Translations under genes and position numbers: made by a program
In this document: positions 17,463 to 26,726 of the stretch, in pieces
Numbering within the stretch: the first letter of the stretch is position 1
Layout: each line of letters starts with the position of its first letter
NCBI GenBank assembly: GCA_944385895.1
Contig: CALWYZ010000002.1
Coordinates: 62,001-126,000 of the forward strand
Reading direction: 5' to 3'
Length of the DNA stretch: 64,000 nt
Source of the DNA: an uncultured Clostridia bacterium
GTDB lineage: Bacteria > Bacillota > Clostridia > Oscillospirales > QAKW01
Notes under the pieces: generated by a model
Seen by the model: only the letters and a program-made list of their open reading frames with translations
Databases searched by the model: none
Told to the model about the DNA's origin: nothing

Positions 17463-17932
17463 AAAAGCTTATTTATGGTTTTAAAAATGCTTTTGTCGGA
17501 ATAATATTCTGTATAAAGACGTGCAGAAACTTCAGAATTCACATGGTGTTTGCAGCCTATGTATTGTATTTTTCGCGTTTTTATGAGCTGGACACAGCGA
17601 CGTTTGCGGTGCTTATACTGACTATATCGCTTGTGCTGACGCTGGAAGCGTTAAACTGTGCGCTTGAACAGGTGTGCAATGCTTTGACAACCAAGTACAA
17701 TATTATGATAAAACATGCAAAAGACGCGGCTGCGGGAGCGGTGCTTATTGCAGCCATTTTTGCGGCGGTCATTGGCGTTTGCGTGTTCTATGATCCGCCT
17801 ACTGTTATCGGTATTTATAACTATTTCATCTTAGTGCCGATACGTGCTGCGGTGTTGATAATAACGCTTGCGTTATCGATTATTTTTATATTTTATAAGG
17901 ATATATTCAAAAGTGGAAAACAAAGAGACTAA
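17459..17932 (+). CDS. dgkA: Diacylglycerol/undecaprenol kinase family protein
   Basis: A 157-residue membrane protein with four or five hydrophobic helices, one more than the usual three of DgkA. The family motif appears as LEALNCALEQVCN (standard E-x-x-N-T-A-I-E), followed by KHAKDAAAGAVLI. It overlaps ybeY by four bases and era by about 20, in the order ybeY-dgkA-era known from many Bacillota. It likely phosphorylates undecaprenol or diacylglycerol at the membrane. Confidence 0.88.
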   Translation: MKKLIYGFKNAFVGIIFCIKTCRNFRIHMVFAAYVLYFSRFYELDTATFAVLILTISLVLTLEALNCALEQVCNALTTKYNIMIKHAKDAAAGAVLIAAIFAAVIGVCVFYDPPTVIGIYNYFILVPIRAAVLIITLALSIIFIFYKDIFKSGKQRD

Positions 17933-18800
17933 GACAATTTTTATAACAATATGCGGTCGTCCAAATGTCGGTAAATCGACGCTTCTCAACGCTCTTATGG
18001 GCAGAAAGGTGTCGATAGTATCGCCTAAGGCACAGACAACCCGTCTGCGTGTCACCGGTGTGCTTACAAAAGATAATTGCCAGTATGTCTTTCTTGATAC
18101 ACCCGGTCTTAACAAGGCTGACAGCAGTCTGGGACAGGCTATGGTTCAGTCGGTAAGTGACGGTATCGAAAACGCGGATATAACACTGTTTGTTATCCAG
18201 GCAGGCGATAAAGTGCTCAAAACAGAAAAAAGAATACTCAATATGCTGAAAACAAACCGCATGCGGGCATTTTTGATAGTAAATAAATGCGATGTTGTGC
18301 CAAAATCTGAAATTTTGGAAACAATATCCTTGTTTTCACAACTATATGATTTTGAAGAGGTTATACCTGTAAGCGCCGTAACGGGTCTTGGTCTTGACGA
18401 TCTGCTGAGTGAGCTTGAGAGGCGTGCACAGGAATCTGTTTTTTATTTTGAGCCTTCGTATGTGAGTGATATGCCGGACGCATATTATGTCTGTGAGGTG
18501 CTCAGGGAAAAAATGCTTTATAATCTCGGGCAGGAAGTTCCGCACACTGTGGCTGTGGTACCGGAAAGCTTTCAGCAGGATTCAAAATCCATTAAATGCT
18601 CAATGATAATTTACTGTACAAGAGAATCGCATAAGGGCATAATAATCGGTAAAGGCGGAGAAATGCTGAAAAAAATCGCCACTCAGGCCAGACTTGAGCT
18701 TGAAAAACATTTTGGGAAAAAAGTATATTTGGAATGTTTTGTAAAAATAAAAAATGATTGGCAAAACAGCAGTTCTGTATTGACACAGCTAGGCATGTAA
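17913..18800 (+). CDS. era: GTPase Era
   Basis: A 295-residue Era. G1 GRPNVGKSTLLNALMG is near the N-terminus, G3 DTPGL follows, G4 is NKCD, and the C-terminal KH domain contains GIIIGKGGEMLKKI. It assists 16S rRNA maturation and 30S assembly. I chose the GTG at 17913, with AAGGA about 11 bases upstream; an in-frame ATG at 17868 lies inside dgkA with no obvious site. The neighbours ybeY and recO match the usual context. Confidence 0.95.
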   Translation: MENKETKTIFITICGRPNVGKSTLLNALMGRKVSIVSPKAQTTRLRVTGVLTKDNCQYVFLDTPGLNKADSSLGQAMVQSVSDGIENADITLFVIQAGDKVLKTEKRILNMLKTNRMRAFLIVNKCDVVPKSEILETISLFSQLYDFEEVIPVSAVTGLGLDDLLSELERRAQESVFYFEPSYVSDMPDAYYVCEVLREKMLYNLGQEVPHTVAVVPESFQQDSKSIKCSMIIYCTRESHKGIIIGKGGEMLKKIATQARLELEKHFGKKVYLECFVKIKNDWQNSSSVLTQLGM

Positions 18801-18873
18801 AACATTACCTCGGTTATTGATCTGTTTGTAACAAAAAATAGTTGCGACAGATAGAATATAAAGGGTGATTTTA

Positions 18874-19035
18874 GTGCTGAACAATGATGCATGGGAAATA
18901 TTCAAAAATACGGGAAGCGTGGAAGCGTATATAACTTTTGCGCAGACAAAGAGCATGGTGGATAACCTCAATGTCGACAACGATAAAGAAAAACGGAATA
19001 ATTCTGAAGATAAGCGACACACCGGGCAAAGATAA
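18874..19035 (+). CDS. yqzL: YqzL family small protein
   Basis: A 53-residue protein starting at GTG 18874 after AAGGGTGATTTTA. The N-terminal pattern DAWEIFKNTGSVEAYITF matches the YqzL family (W-x-x-F-x-x-T-G-x-x-x-x-Y), which lies between era and recO in Bacillota, exactly as here. The C-terminal half is polar and charged. Its last 65 bases overlap recO in another frame. Function is unknown. Confidence 0.85.
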   Translation: MLNNDAWEIFKNTGSVEAYITFAQTKSMVDNLNVDNDKEKRNNSEDKRHTGQR

Positions 19036-19687
19036 GCTTTTGCAGATTCTTACCGGTGACGGGATAGTATCGGCATTTATGACTCCAAAGCGCTCCGGCG
19101 GTAAAAAGAGTTTTATTTTTGATGTATTTACTTTCGGAGAATTTATAATTTATGTGACTGATAAGGGCAACAGCCTTGTAAACAGCGTAAATCCATTTGA
19201 ATGCTTTTACGGATTGAGGGACGATATAGTAACACTGTCGGCGGCGGCATATTTTTCAGAGCTTGTAAGATATGCGGCAACAGACTGCGACTGTGATTTT
19301 CAAAGTCTGTTAGCTCTTTTTCTTAAAGCTCTCAGGCTGTTGTCAGACGGTGCAGGCGTGAAGTCAGTAAAGCCTGTTTTTGAATTTAAAATAGCGCAGA
19401 TGCTGGGCTTTGCGCCATGTCTTGAAGCAGAAGAAAAGTCGGCAAGATATTACTTTGATATAGATGACGGAAGATTGTATATAAATGAGGTAAAAAACGG
19501 ATTTCCGTTGTCAAGAAATGCAGTTTATTTAATCTATAAAATATTGAACTCAGATACAGAAACGGCTTTTTCTTATATGCATGACAATAACGAACTTGAT
19601 GCTGTTTTCAGCATTGCAGAGCAATATATACTCTATCATACGGAGCGTGAGTTTTCATCGCTCAAATTTCTGAACGGAGTGATTTAA
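18971..19687 (+). CDS. recO: DNA repair protein RecO
   Basis: A 238-residue RecO. The N-terminal OB-fold is recognisable from TIKKNGIILKISDTPGKDKLL onward, followed by a helical domain. I chose the ATG at 18971, which fits the family start; an in-frame ATG at 18938 adds a poor match. RecO loads RecA with RecF and RecR (recR is at 37543 here). The cysteine zinc finger found in some RecO proteins is not apparent. The gene begins inside yqzL and ends seven bases before mutS2. Confidence 0.88.
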   Translation: MSTTIKKNGIILKISDTPGKDKLLQILTGDGIVSAFMTPKRSGGKKSFIFDVFTFGEFIIYVTDKGNSLVNSVNPFECFYGLRDDIVTLSAAAYFSELVRYAATDCDCDFQSLLALFLKALRLLSDGAGVKSVKPVFEFKIAQMLGFAPCLEAEEKSARYYFDIDDGRLYINEVKNGFPLSRNAVYLIYKILNSDTETAFSYMHDNNELDAVFSIAEQYILYHTEREFSSLKFLNGVI

Positions 19688-19694
19688 AACAAAA

Positions 19695-22076
19695 GTGAAT
19701 GACCGTACAATTTTTTATTATAAAAAATCTATTGCGGCGCTGGAATTCGATAAAGTTTTGGACATTCTTGCCCAATATGCGGCAATAGACCAAACACGCC
19801 GGATAATACATAATCTTATTCCCGTTTATGACAGCGGATGTGTTGTACGCATGCAAAAAGAGGTATCTGAGGCAAGAAACATGTTGGCTTTGAACATAAG
19901 TGTGCCATTGGATGGCCTGGATGCCGATACCGAGCTTATAATCGGCCGTGCTGTAAAAGGTATAACGCTTACTGCTAAAGATCTTATGCATCTATGCAGA
20001 CTGATGCATATGTCTGCCAGAATGAACCGGTACATGTCTGATTGTTCATCAAGCCCAGAAAGTCTTGAAATATTATTTGACAGAATGTTTAAAGACACTC
20101 AACTTGCCGAAAAAATCGAAAAAATATTTCCTGACGGCGAACATATGGCTGATGACGCTTCTGCTGAGCTTATGTCTATACGCAGAAAAATAGCAAGAGA
20201 ATCACAGAAAATAAAAGAGCTTTTGGACAAGTATATCCGCAGTTCAGAGGTGGCGCCGTTTTTGCAGGACGAGCTTGTAACAATTCGCTATGACCGGTTT
20301 GTTATACCTGTAAAGGCAGATAGCAGGGGCCATATAAAAGGACTGGTGCATGATACTTCAAACAGCGGCTCCACACTGTTTGTTGAACCTTTGTTTGTAA
20401 TAGAGGCCAATAATAACATCCAGCGTCTTGAAAACGAAGAAAAGCGCGAAATAGAACGCATACTCAACCGACTCACAAGCCAAATAGCAGAGTGCGCTCC
20501 GGATTTGCTGATATCTTACCGCTCTCTGATATCTCTTGATTTCATCTTTGCAAAAGCACGTTTCAGCTATGATAATGATATGTGTCAGCCAAAAATCAGC
20601 AAGACAAAGCTGATAGATATAAAGCATGCGCGCCATCCGCTCATTTCAAAGGAGGTAATGGTTCCGCTTGATATAATAATGGATAAGGACACCGATACTA
20701 TTATTGTTACCGGTCCTAATACTGGAGGAAAAACAGTATTTTTAAAGACTCTCGGACTTATGTCTCTGATGGCAAAAGCAGGCATGCATCTGCCATGCGA
20801 AAGCGCTCATCTATTTATTTTTGATAGAATTTACGCAGATATAGGAGATGAACAGTCTATTGAGCAGTCTCTGTCAACTTTTTCGTCACATCTTAAAAAT
20901 ACCAAGAATATAATCAGCGCTTCCAATTCCCGGAGCCTTGTTTTGTTTGATGAGCTTGGCAGCGGAACTGATCCCGTTGAGGGTGCGGCGCTTGCAATCG
21001 CAGTTATCGAAAAGGTACGAGCACAGGGCAGCTTTGCAGCCTGTACAACCCATTACAGTGAGCTTAAGACTTTTGCTCTTGAAACAAACGGCATAAAAAA
21101 TGCATCATTTGAATTTGACTTGAAAACACTCAGTCCAACATACAGACTGAATATGGGAATACCTGGAAAGTCATATGCATTTGAAATTTCCAAGCATCTG
21201 GGACTTCAGGACGATGTAATAGAAAGTGCTAAATCGCATGTGTCAAGACAAGTCAAGAGATTTGACAGGGTTATTGACCAGCTGCTTTACGAAAAAAATG
21301 AGTTTGAGCGCCGCAAACAAGAACTTGAAGAAAAAATCCGCGAGGCGTCTGAATCAAAGAACAAACTTGATGAGCAGCGCAAAAAGCTTGAAAAAAGTAC
21401 CGCTTCGGAGATTGATAACGCCAGGGTAAAAGCCAGACAAATGGTTGAAAAAGCACGGCGTGAAGCCAACGATATGCTTGAGCAGTTGAAAAAACAGAAA
21501 AATGAGATCGACAAGCAGTCTTATCAGAAAATGCGCAGCGCAATACGCTCAGGTATAAATAAGCTTGATGTTGATGACATCGCTCCTGCAAGCAAGCCGA
21601 TAGACGGTATTCCGATAGGAGCGAATGCGGCTGTCGGAATGTCGGTGTATGTCCCCAAAATTTCAAAATCAGGGGAGATTGTAAGCATAACTGGTGAAAA
21701 TGCAAGAGTAAACTGCAGTGGGCTGTTGATAACATGTAAAGTTAAAGAGCTTTACAAAAATGAAGAAAAAAAAGAGGATAAGGATAAACTTCAAAAAAGC
21801 ACTGCCAGACTTGTAAAAAGTGACAGACAAGATACCGGTATGGAGCTTGATATCCGAGGGCAGATAGTTGCGGATGCGATCGAGCAGATTGATAGATTTA
21901 TCGACCGTGCTGTTTTGGATCGTATGACCAGTGTTACAATAATACACGGTAAGGGGACCGGAGCTTTGCGCTATGGTGTGCACGCACACCTGAAAGGTCA
22001 CAAACAAGTAAAAGGATTTCATCTGGGATCATACGGGGAAGGCGACAGCGGTGTTACAATAGTTGAACTGAAATAA
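19695..22076 (+). CDS. mutS2: MutS2 family protein (endonuclease/ribosome-rescue ATPase)
   Basis: A 793-residue MutS2. The ATPase core has Walker A GPNTGGKTVFLKTLG and Walker B LVLFDELGSGTDP. A long coiled-coil rich in Glu/Lys/Arg follows (roughly residues 515-615), then a KOW-like segment and a C-terminal Smr domain with LDIRGQ and IIHGKGTGALR. MutS2 was first linked to suppression of recombination and more recently to rescue of collided ribosomes. The start is a GTG with only a distant GGAGTGA site. A terminator follows at once. Confidence 0.95.
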   Translation: MNDRTIFYYKKSIAALEFDKVLDILAQYAAIDQTRRIIHNLIPVYDSGCVVRMQKEVSEARNMLALNISVPLDGLDADTELIIGRAVKGITLTAKDLMHLCRLMHMSARMNRYMSDCSSSPESLEILFDRMFKDTQLAEKIEKIFPDGEHMADDASAELMSIRRKIARESQKIKELLDKYIRSSEVAPFLQDELVTIRYDRFVIPVKADSRGHIKGLVHDTSNSGSTLFVEPLFVIEANNNIQRLENEEKREIERILNRLTSQIAECAPDLLISYRSLISLDFIFAKARFSYDNDMCQPKISKTKLIDIKHARHPLISKEVMVPLDIIMDKDTDTIIVTGPNTGGKTVFLKTLGLMSLMAKAGMHLPCESAHLFIFDRIYADIGDEQSIEQSLSTFSSHLKNTKNIISASNSRSLVLFDELGSGTDPVEGAALAIAVIEKVRAQGSFAACTTHYSELKTFALETNGIKNASFEFDLKTLSPTYRLNMGIPGKSYAFEISKHLGLQDDVIESAKSHVSRQVKRFDRVIDQLLYEKNEFERRKQELEEKIREASESKNKLDEQRKKLEKSTASEIDNARVKARQMVEKARREANDMLEQLKKQKNEIDKQSYQKMRSAIRSGINKLDVDDIAPASKPIDGIPIGANAAVGMSVYVPKISKSGEIVSITGENARVNCSGLLITCKVKELYKNEEKKEDKDKLQKSTARLVKSDRQDTGMELDIRGQIVADAIEQIDRFIDRAVLDRMTSVTIIHGKGTGALRYGVHAHLKGHKQVKGFHLGSYGEGDSGVTIVELK

Positions 22077-22107
22077 AAGCATGCAGCATTCAAGCTGCAT
22101 GCTTTTT
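22076..22107 (+). terminator. Terminator after mutS2
   Basis: GCATGCAGC and GCTGCATGC (22079-22087 and 22094-22102) form a perfect stem with loop ATTCAA, followed by TTTTTC. Confidence 0.92.
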
Positions 22108-22152
22108 CTTTACCATTTTAAGAATAGAAAATTTTACTTGTAAATTGCCGGA

Positions 22153-24006
22153 TTATTCGTACAGACTGAGCCATAGTTCTGTCAGGGAATCGAGCTGTTG
22201 CTTTTTGTTTTCAAGTTTGGCGCATGCATCTGTAAGCAACTGATAATCATCGGTATTGCTTGATATTATATTCTCAAGCTCTTTGATTTGGTTTTCAAGC
22301 TCTGAAATTTGCTTTTCACAGTCAGAGATTTTTGCACGTTTTTTGGCTTTTTCAGCTCTGTCCTGCTTGGATTTATATCCTTGATTATTTTTTGTGCGCT
22401 CTTTTTCTGCCGGTTTATCTGGTACTTCCAATTTTTCGATTTGCTGCTTTACAAAATCATATTTACCTTCAAATATTTTTACACACCGATCCGATATATA
22501 GATAATTTTATCCGGGATTTTATTCAAAAGATATCTGTCATGGGAAATTATAAGCTCAGTGCCTTTAAATTCAGACAAGGCATTTTCAAGGCCTTCTTTG
22601 CTCATTATATCAAGATGATTTGTAGGCTCGTCCAAAAGCAAGGTGTTGCAATTCTTTTTTGAGAGTTTTGCCAGCTGCAGCCGTGCCGACTCTCCGCCGG
22701 AAATGTTTGAAACTTTCTTATATATATCATCGGCGCTAAAAAGAAAAGCTGCTAATATGGTCCGTACCTCATTTTCTGTCATTTCAGGATATTCATCCCA
22801 AAATTCGTCAATAACCGTTTTGTCCGGATATTTATAAGTGTAGTTCTGCTCATACAGACCAATGCTGACTTCTTTGCCCCACCTGATCTTTCCGGTGTAG
22901 TCGGTGTAAACTCCGGTCAGCACTTTAAACAGGGTAGTTTTTCCTGCGCCGTTATCCCCGATCACAGCTACTTTTTCTCCGGCTTTTATATCAATATCAA
23001 AATCAGAAAACAGACATTTGCCGCTTGCAAATATGGAAACATCGCTGCATTTAAGTACATCAAACCAGCTTTTTTTGTTAAACAAAAATTTTATATGTAT
23101 CTGTTTATTGTACACCTGAGGCTTTTGTGCCGTATCTATACGCTCAAGCTCTTTTTGTCTGCTTTTTGCCATTTTTGATGTCGAAGCGCGGACTAGATTT
23201 TTTGCAATATAATCTTCCAGCTTGTTCTGGTATTCTAACTGTTGGCGGTATGATTTTTCCGCCTGTTCCAAACGCTTGCTTTTTGTCTCTTTGTACTGAG
23301 AATAGCTTCCCTGGTATTTTGTGAGCTTTCCCAATTCTATTTCCCATATTTCCGAACAGACACGGTCTAAAAAATATCTGTCATGAGTGACGCTGATTAC
23401 CGCACCCTGAAAACTGTCAAGATAATTTTCAAGCCATGTGCATGTTTTGAAATCCAAATGGTTTGTCGGCTCATCCAGAATCAGGACGTTTGCATCAGTT
23501 AAAAGCAGCTTGGCAATAGACAGGCGAGTTTTTTCTCCACCGCTTAATGTGGAAATCTTTTGCTGTTTCTGTTTTTCACTGAAACCCATTCCGTTAAGAA
23601 CGTAGTTTATTTTTACATCAATATTATAAGCGTCACGGGCATGCAGAAATTTTATAAGATTATCATACTCATGCTTGGCTTTTTCAGAATCCGGCTTAAT
23701 ACTATTTAGTCTTTCCAAAGCATTAATTTCCTGATAAAAAACGCTTTTCATTTCATCTGTAACAGTCAAATCATTTTCAAAATCGGGATTTTGTGCAAGA
23801 TGGCAAAACTTTACATCGGGATTGACAAAAAGCTCTCCGCTATCGGCACGTTCAAAGCCGGAAATAATCTTAAGAAGAGTCGTTTTTCCGGCTCCGTTTA
23901 CACCGATAATACCTATTCTTGATTTTTTTGAAACCATACCTGATACTTGGTTTAAAACAAGATTAGAGCCATAATATTTAGTTATGCCGTTGAAGTTGAT
24001 TATCAT
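22153..24006 (-). CDS. ABC-F family ATPase
   Basis: A 617-residue soluble ABC protein with two nucleotide-binding domains: Walker A GVNGAGKTTLLK and signature LSGGEKTRLS in the first, then GDNGAGKTTLFK and ISGGESARLQ in the second. An ABC-F linker rich in Lys/Glu/Arg separates them, and a C-terminal coiled coil of ~90 residues ends the protein. There are no membrane segments. ABC-F proteins act on the ribosome in translation or antibiotic protection; which applies here cannot be told. The start overlaps tepA by 29 bases. Confidence 0.92.
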   Translation of the reverse strand: MIINFNGITKYYGSNLVLNQVSGMVSKKSRIGIIGVNGAGKTTLLKIISGFERADSGELFVNPDVKFCHLAQNPDFENDLTVTDEMKSVFYQEINALERLNSIKPDSEKAKHEYDNLIKFLHARDAYNIDVKINYVLNGMGFSEKQKQQKISTLSGGEKTRLSIAKLLLTDANVLILDEPTNHLDFKTCTWLENYLDSFQGAVISVTHDRYFLDRVCSEIWEIELGKLTKYQGSYSQYKETKSKRLEQAEKSYRQQLEYQNKLEDYIAKNLVRASTSKMAKSRQKELERIDTAQKPQVYNKQIHIKFLFNKKSWFDVLKCSDVSIFASGKCLFSDFDIDIKAGEKVAVIGDNGAGKTTLFKVLTGVYTDYTGKIRWGKEVSIGLYEQNYTYKYPDKTVIDEFWDEYPEMTENEVRTILAAFLFSADDIYKKVSNISGGESARLQLAKLSKKNCNTLLLDEPTNHLDIMSKEGLENALSEFKGTELIISHDRYLLNKIPDKIIYISDRCVKIFEGKYDFVKQQIEKLEVPDKPAEKERTKNNQGYKSKQDRAEKAKKRAKISDCEKQISELENQIKELENIISSNTDDYQLLTDACAKLENKKQQLDSLTELWLSLYE

Positions 24007-24697
24007 TACCTTTATTCTTTCCGCATAATTCTTTTAATTGGATGATTGCATCATGAAGGCCGCCTATTCTGTCTATAAGCCCTTCGTTTACAGCCTGTTG
24101 GCCGTCAAGAGTTGTGCCTACGTCTGTGACAAGCTCTCCGATATTAGACAGCAGTTCATTAAATCTTTTTTCGGATATTTTGGAATTGGCCGTTACAAAA
24201 CCGGTTATGCGTTTTTGCATCCGCTCAAAGTTATTGAAGCTTTGAGGAACGCCTATTATAACGCCGTTTGTACGTACGGGATGAACAGTCATTGTAGCAC
24301 TGGGAACAATGAAAGAAACATCACTTGCCACAGCAAGCGGAACGCCGATTGAGTGCCCGCCGCCCAATACTATAGACACGGTAGGTTTGCTCATTGATGC
24401 TATCAATTCAGCTATTGCAAGTCCCGCTTCTACGTCACCGCCGACAGTGTTTATAAGTATCAGAAGTCCTGACACATCCGGATTTTCCTCAATGGATACA
24501 AGCGCCGGCAGAAGATGCTCATACTTTGTGGTCTTACTTTGATCATTTAATATAAAATGGCCTTCTATCTGGCCTATGATTGAAATCACTTCAATACCGC
24601 TTTGAGCCTTTAGAGCACCCATTTCCTTGATGCTTTCTATCGGAAGCTCTGATTCTTCTTTTGATGTGCTGTTTTCATAATTGTCGTTGTTTTGCAT
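23978..24697 (-). CDS. tepA: ClpP-fold serine protease, TepA type
   Basis: A 239-residue Clp-fold protease. The nucleophile is in GGGHSIGVPLA (Ser), with His in MTVHPVRTNG and a downstream Asp in TDVGTTLDGQQA. It matches Bacillus TepA/YmfB-type proteins rather than true ClpP, and has an acidic ~45-residue N-terminal tail. I prefer the ATG at 24697, eight bases after AGAGG, over the ATG at 24703, which is only two bases away from it. Substrates are unknown; it is coupled to the ABC-F gene. Confidence 0.85.
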   Translation of the reverse strand: MQNNDNYENSTSKEESELPIESIKEMGALKAQSGIEVISIIGQIEGHFILNDQSKTTKYEHLLPALVSIEENPDVSGLLILINTVGGDVEAGLAIAELIASMSKPTVSIVLGGGHSIGVPLAVASDVSFIVPSATMTVHPVRTNGVIIGVPQSFNNFERMQKRITGFVTANSKISEKRFNELLSNIGELVTDVGTTLDGQQAVNEGLIDRIGGLHDAIIQLKELCGKNKGNDNQLQRHN

Positions 24698-24749
24698 TAA
24701 CATTACCTCTCTTCTGTTTTTAGTATGTTAATACAAATCTCAGCTATAC

Positions 24750-25706
24750 CTAAATATTTTTTGATGCGATATCAAATATTTTCATGCAGTCATTGTAGCT
24801 TATGGCTTTACAGCTCATCTGCTTTAGAACAGAAGCGTTTTTTATGCCTTTCAAATAGTACAGTAAGTGTTTTCTGAATTCTTTAACAGCCTGGAATTCT
24901 CCCTTATCCTCAATAACATACTGAAGGTGCCGATCTGCAATTTCAAAAATATAATGATTGGTTTGTGTGCTGTCGGCATCGCAGCAGCCTGACTTTATCT
25001 GTTCAAATACAGCAGGATTTCCCAAAGCCGCCCTGCCGACCATAACTGCGTATGCGTTTGTGTGCATGAGCGCTTTATGAGCAGAAGCATAGTCTGAAAT
25101 ATCACCATTGGCGATAACCGGTATAGAAACGTTTTCAACAACTCTTTTTATAATATCCATATCCGAATTTCCCGAATAGAACTGGTCTCTGGTTCTGCCG
25201 TGAACGGTAATAAAATCTGCGCCTGCGCTCTCGCAGATTTTTGCAAACTCGACAGCGTTTATAGTTCTGCTGCTTATACCGCTTCTAAATTTTACGCTTA
25301 CAGGAAAATCAGAAACTTCTTTTGCCGCCTTTATAATATCATAAGCCTTTTCCGGTGTACCCATAAGCGCGCAGCCGTCTCCATTATTAAAAATTTTGGG
25401 TGCCGGACAACCCATATTAATATCTATTGCGGCTGGTGTAAAATTCCTGTTTATGTAGTTTACTGCATACTTTATACACTCTTTATCACTTCCGAATATC
25501 TGCAATATTATAGGCTCTTCATGAGTGCTGTAGCTCATAAGCTGTCTGGTTTTTTCATCGTTATAAAAAAGTCCTTTTGAGCTTATCATTTCACTGTATG
25601 TGCAGTCAGCGCCGTGTTCTTTGCAAATTCTTCTGAAGCCGCTGTCCGTTATACCGGCCATTGGAGCAAGTAATATTGAATTCTTGTTAAAAGGAATATT
25701 TTTCAT
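24750..25706 (-). CDS. dus: tRNA-dihydrouridine synthase
   Basis: A 318-residue FMN TIM-barrel enzyme reducing uridine in the tRNA D-loop. Signatures include LAPMAGITDSGFR, the catalytic-Cys region INMGCPAPKI, KFRSGI, VHGRTRDQFYSG and IANGDISDY. A GGAGAGTAA site is just upstream. It reads away from the tRNA array. A promoter is visible on the minus strand: TTTACA at 25759-25764, TAAAAT at 25736-25741, 17-base spacer. Confidence 0.93.
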   Translation of the reverse strand: MKNIPFNKNSILLAPMAGITDSGFRRICKEHGADCTYSEMISSKGLFYNDEKTRQLMSYSTHEEPIILQIFGSDKECIKYAVNYINRNFTPAAIDINMGCPAPKIFNNGDGCALMGTPEKAYDIIKAAKEVSDFPVSVKFRSGISSRTINAVEFAKICESAGADFITVHGRTRDQFYSGNSDMDIIKRVVENVSIPVIANGDISDYASAHKALMHTNAYAVMVGRAALGNPAVFEQIKSGCCDADSTQTNHYIFEIADRHLQYVIEDKGEFQAVKEFRKHLLYYLKGIKNASVLKQMSCKAISYNDCMKIFDIASKNI

Positions 25707-25735
25707 TTACTCTCCGATTGAAAATTTATTTGTAT

Positions 25736-25764
25736 ATTTTATCATAATATTGATAAAATGTAAA
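25736..25764 (-). promoter_or_regulatory. dus promoter
   Basis: Minus-strand TTTACA (25759-25764) and TAAAAT (25736-25741) with 17 bases between them, about 30 bases upstream of the dus ATG. Confidence 0.55.
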
Positions 25765-25786
25765 TGCAAAAATTTTAAAAAAAGTA

Positions 25787-25815
25787 TTGACAACATTTGT
25801 TTTATAGTGTATCAT
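25787..25815 (+). promoter_or_regulatory. tRNA array promoter
   Basis: TTGACA (25787-25792) and TATCAT (25810-25815) with a 17-base spacer, 63 bases upstream of the first tRNA. Confidence 0.75.
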
Positions 25816-25877
25816 ATAACACGTTGACGACACCAGAAATAAGCTGACAATTGCCGTTTATATACGGCTGTTCATAT

Positions 25878-25954
25878 GGCGGCATAGCTCAGTTGGCTAG
25901 AGCATTCGGTTCATACCCGAAGTGTCGTTGGTTCAAATCCGACTGCCGCTACCA
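25878..25954 (+). tRNA. tRNA-Met (CAT), elongator type
   Basis: A 77-base cloverleaf with encoded CCA. The acceptor GGCGGCA pairs with TGCCGCT, the anticodon loop TTCATAC carries CAT at 25912-25914, and the T arm contains GGTTCAAATCC. The first pair is G-U, not the C-A mismatch of an initiator, so this is elongator Met. A tRNA-Ile with lysidine-modified CAT cannot be fully excluded by eye. Confidence 0.88.
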
Positions 25955-25957
25955 TCA

Positions 25958-26032
25958 GGCCTGTTGGTCAAGCGGTTAAGACACCGCCCTTTCACGGCGG
26001 TAACACGGGTTCAAATCCCGTACAGGTCACCA
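25958..26032 (+). tRNA. tRNA-Glu (TTC)
   Basis: A 75-base cloverleaf with encoded CCA. The acceptor GGCCTGT pairs with ACAGGTC, and the anticodon stem CCGCC/GGCGG holds loop CTTTCAC with TTC at 25991-25993. It follows tRNA-Met after three bases. Confidence 0.95.
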
Positions 26033-26035
26033 TTT

Positions 26036-26111
26036 GGAAGTTTAGCTCAGCTGGGAGAGCATCTGCCTTACAAGCAGAGGGTCAGCGGTTCGAGCCCGTT
26101 AACTTCCACCA
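26036..26111 (+). tRNA. tRNA-Val (TAC)
   Basis: A 76-base cloverleaf with encoded CCA. The acceptor GGAAGTT pairs with AACTTCC, and the anticodon stem TCTGC/GCAGA holds CTTACAA with TAC at 26069-26071. It is the third gene of the array, three bases after tRNA-Glu. Confidence 0.95.
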
Positions 26112-26117
26112 GCGGTA

Positions 26118-26150
26118 AGCCGCGCATTGTATACAATGCGCGGCTTTTGC
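26118..26150 (+). terminator. Terminator after the tRNA array
   Basis: AGCCGCGCATTG pairs with CAATGCGCGGCT around TATA, followed by TTTGCTTT. Confidence 0.88.
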
Positions 26151-26181
26151 TTTATATTTATTTTTTGCACAGTGATTTAAT

Positions 26182-26221
26182 AAAAGCCGTATCGGTTCAT
26201 GTTCATACCGATACGGCTTTT
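26182..26221. terminator. Bidirectional terminator
   Basis: AAAAGCCGTATCGGT (26182-26196) pairs with ACCGATACGGCTTTT (26207-26221), with A/T runs at both ends. It ends two bases before the stop of the convergent membrane protein gene. Confidence 0.85.
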
Positions 26222-26222
26222 G

Positions 26223-26726
26223 TTATCTTGTTTTTATGAAACTGAACATGTCAGTTATCATAAAAATGATCAGTACTGTGCTGAATACGCTTTTCATTAT
26301 TATATCGGTTGGATTGCTGCTCATAAGAAGTAACGGATTTAAATATCGTATACAAATAGTGGCGGTTATTCCCCAAATTAATGCAAAACTAAGACAAATA
26401 TAACCGCCCAAATTAAATTTCATACCTGTGTAATCCCACATTTTGCGTTTGAGCAGTCTGTCAAATACAATACCGGTTATAAGCTCAAATACAGTACATA
26501 TCATTGTACACACCAGAAATGAAAAAAAGAAATTATCAATAATGTCATAAGTCAGCGCCGTACAAAATGCAAGTGAAAAACCATAAAGGGGACAGTATGC
26601 TCCGTGGAGTATTCCTCGTTTATGGAATTTTGATGTTTTGTAATAAAAATATACCACTTCAACAATCCAGCCCAGTACGGAATAAATGCAAAATAAATAT
26701 GTCAGTTCAAGCAAAAATATCACCAT
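26223..26726 (-). CDS. Putative ABC-transporter type IV (CmpB-like) membrane protein
   Basis: A 167-residue protein with about five hydrophobic helices. The patterns YSVLGWIVEVVYFYY, GILHGAYCPLYGF, ELITGIVFDRLL and WDYTGMKFNLGGYICL are those of the PF06541 putative ABC-transporter type IV family, which has no proven transport role. It is monocistronic. Both Trp- and Gly-rich motifs are intact, so it looks functional. Confidence 0.82.
   Translation of the reverse strand: MVIFLLELTYLFCIYSVLGWIVEVVYFYYKTSKFHKRGILHGAYCPLYGFSLAFCTALTYDIIDNFFFSFLVCTMICTVFELITGIVFDRLLKRKMWDYTGMKFNLGGYICLSFALIWGITATICIRYLNPLLLMSSNPTDIIMKSVFSTVLIIFMITDMFSFIKTR

Noticed and set aside
25878-25954. Initiator tRNA-Met or tRNA-Ile (lysidine) for the CAT anticodon
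   Set aside because: The first acceptor pair is G-U and the anticodon stem lacks the three G-C pairs of initiators; Ile identity elements could not be confirmed.
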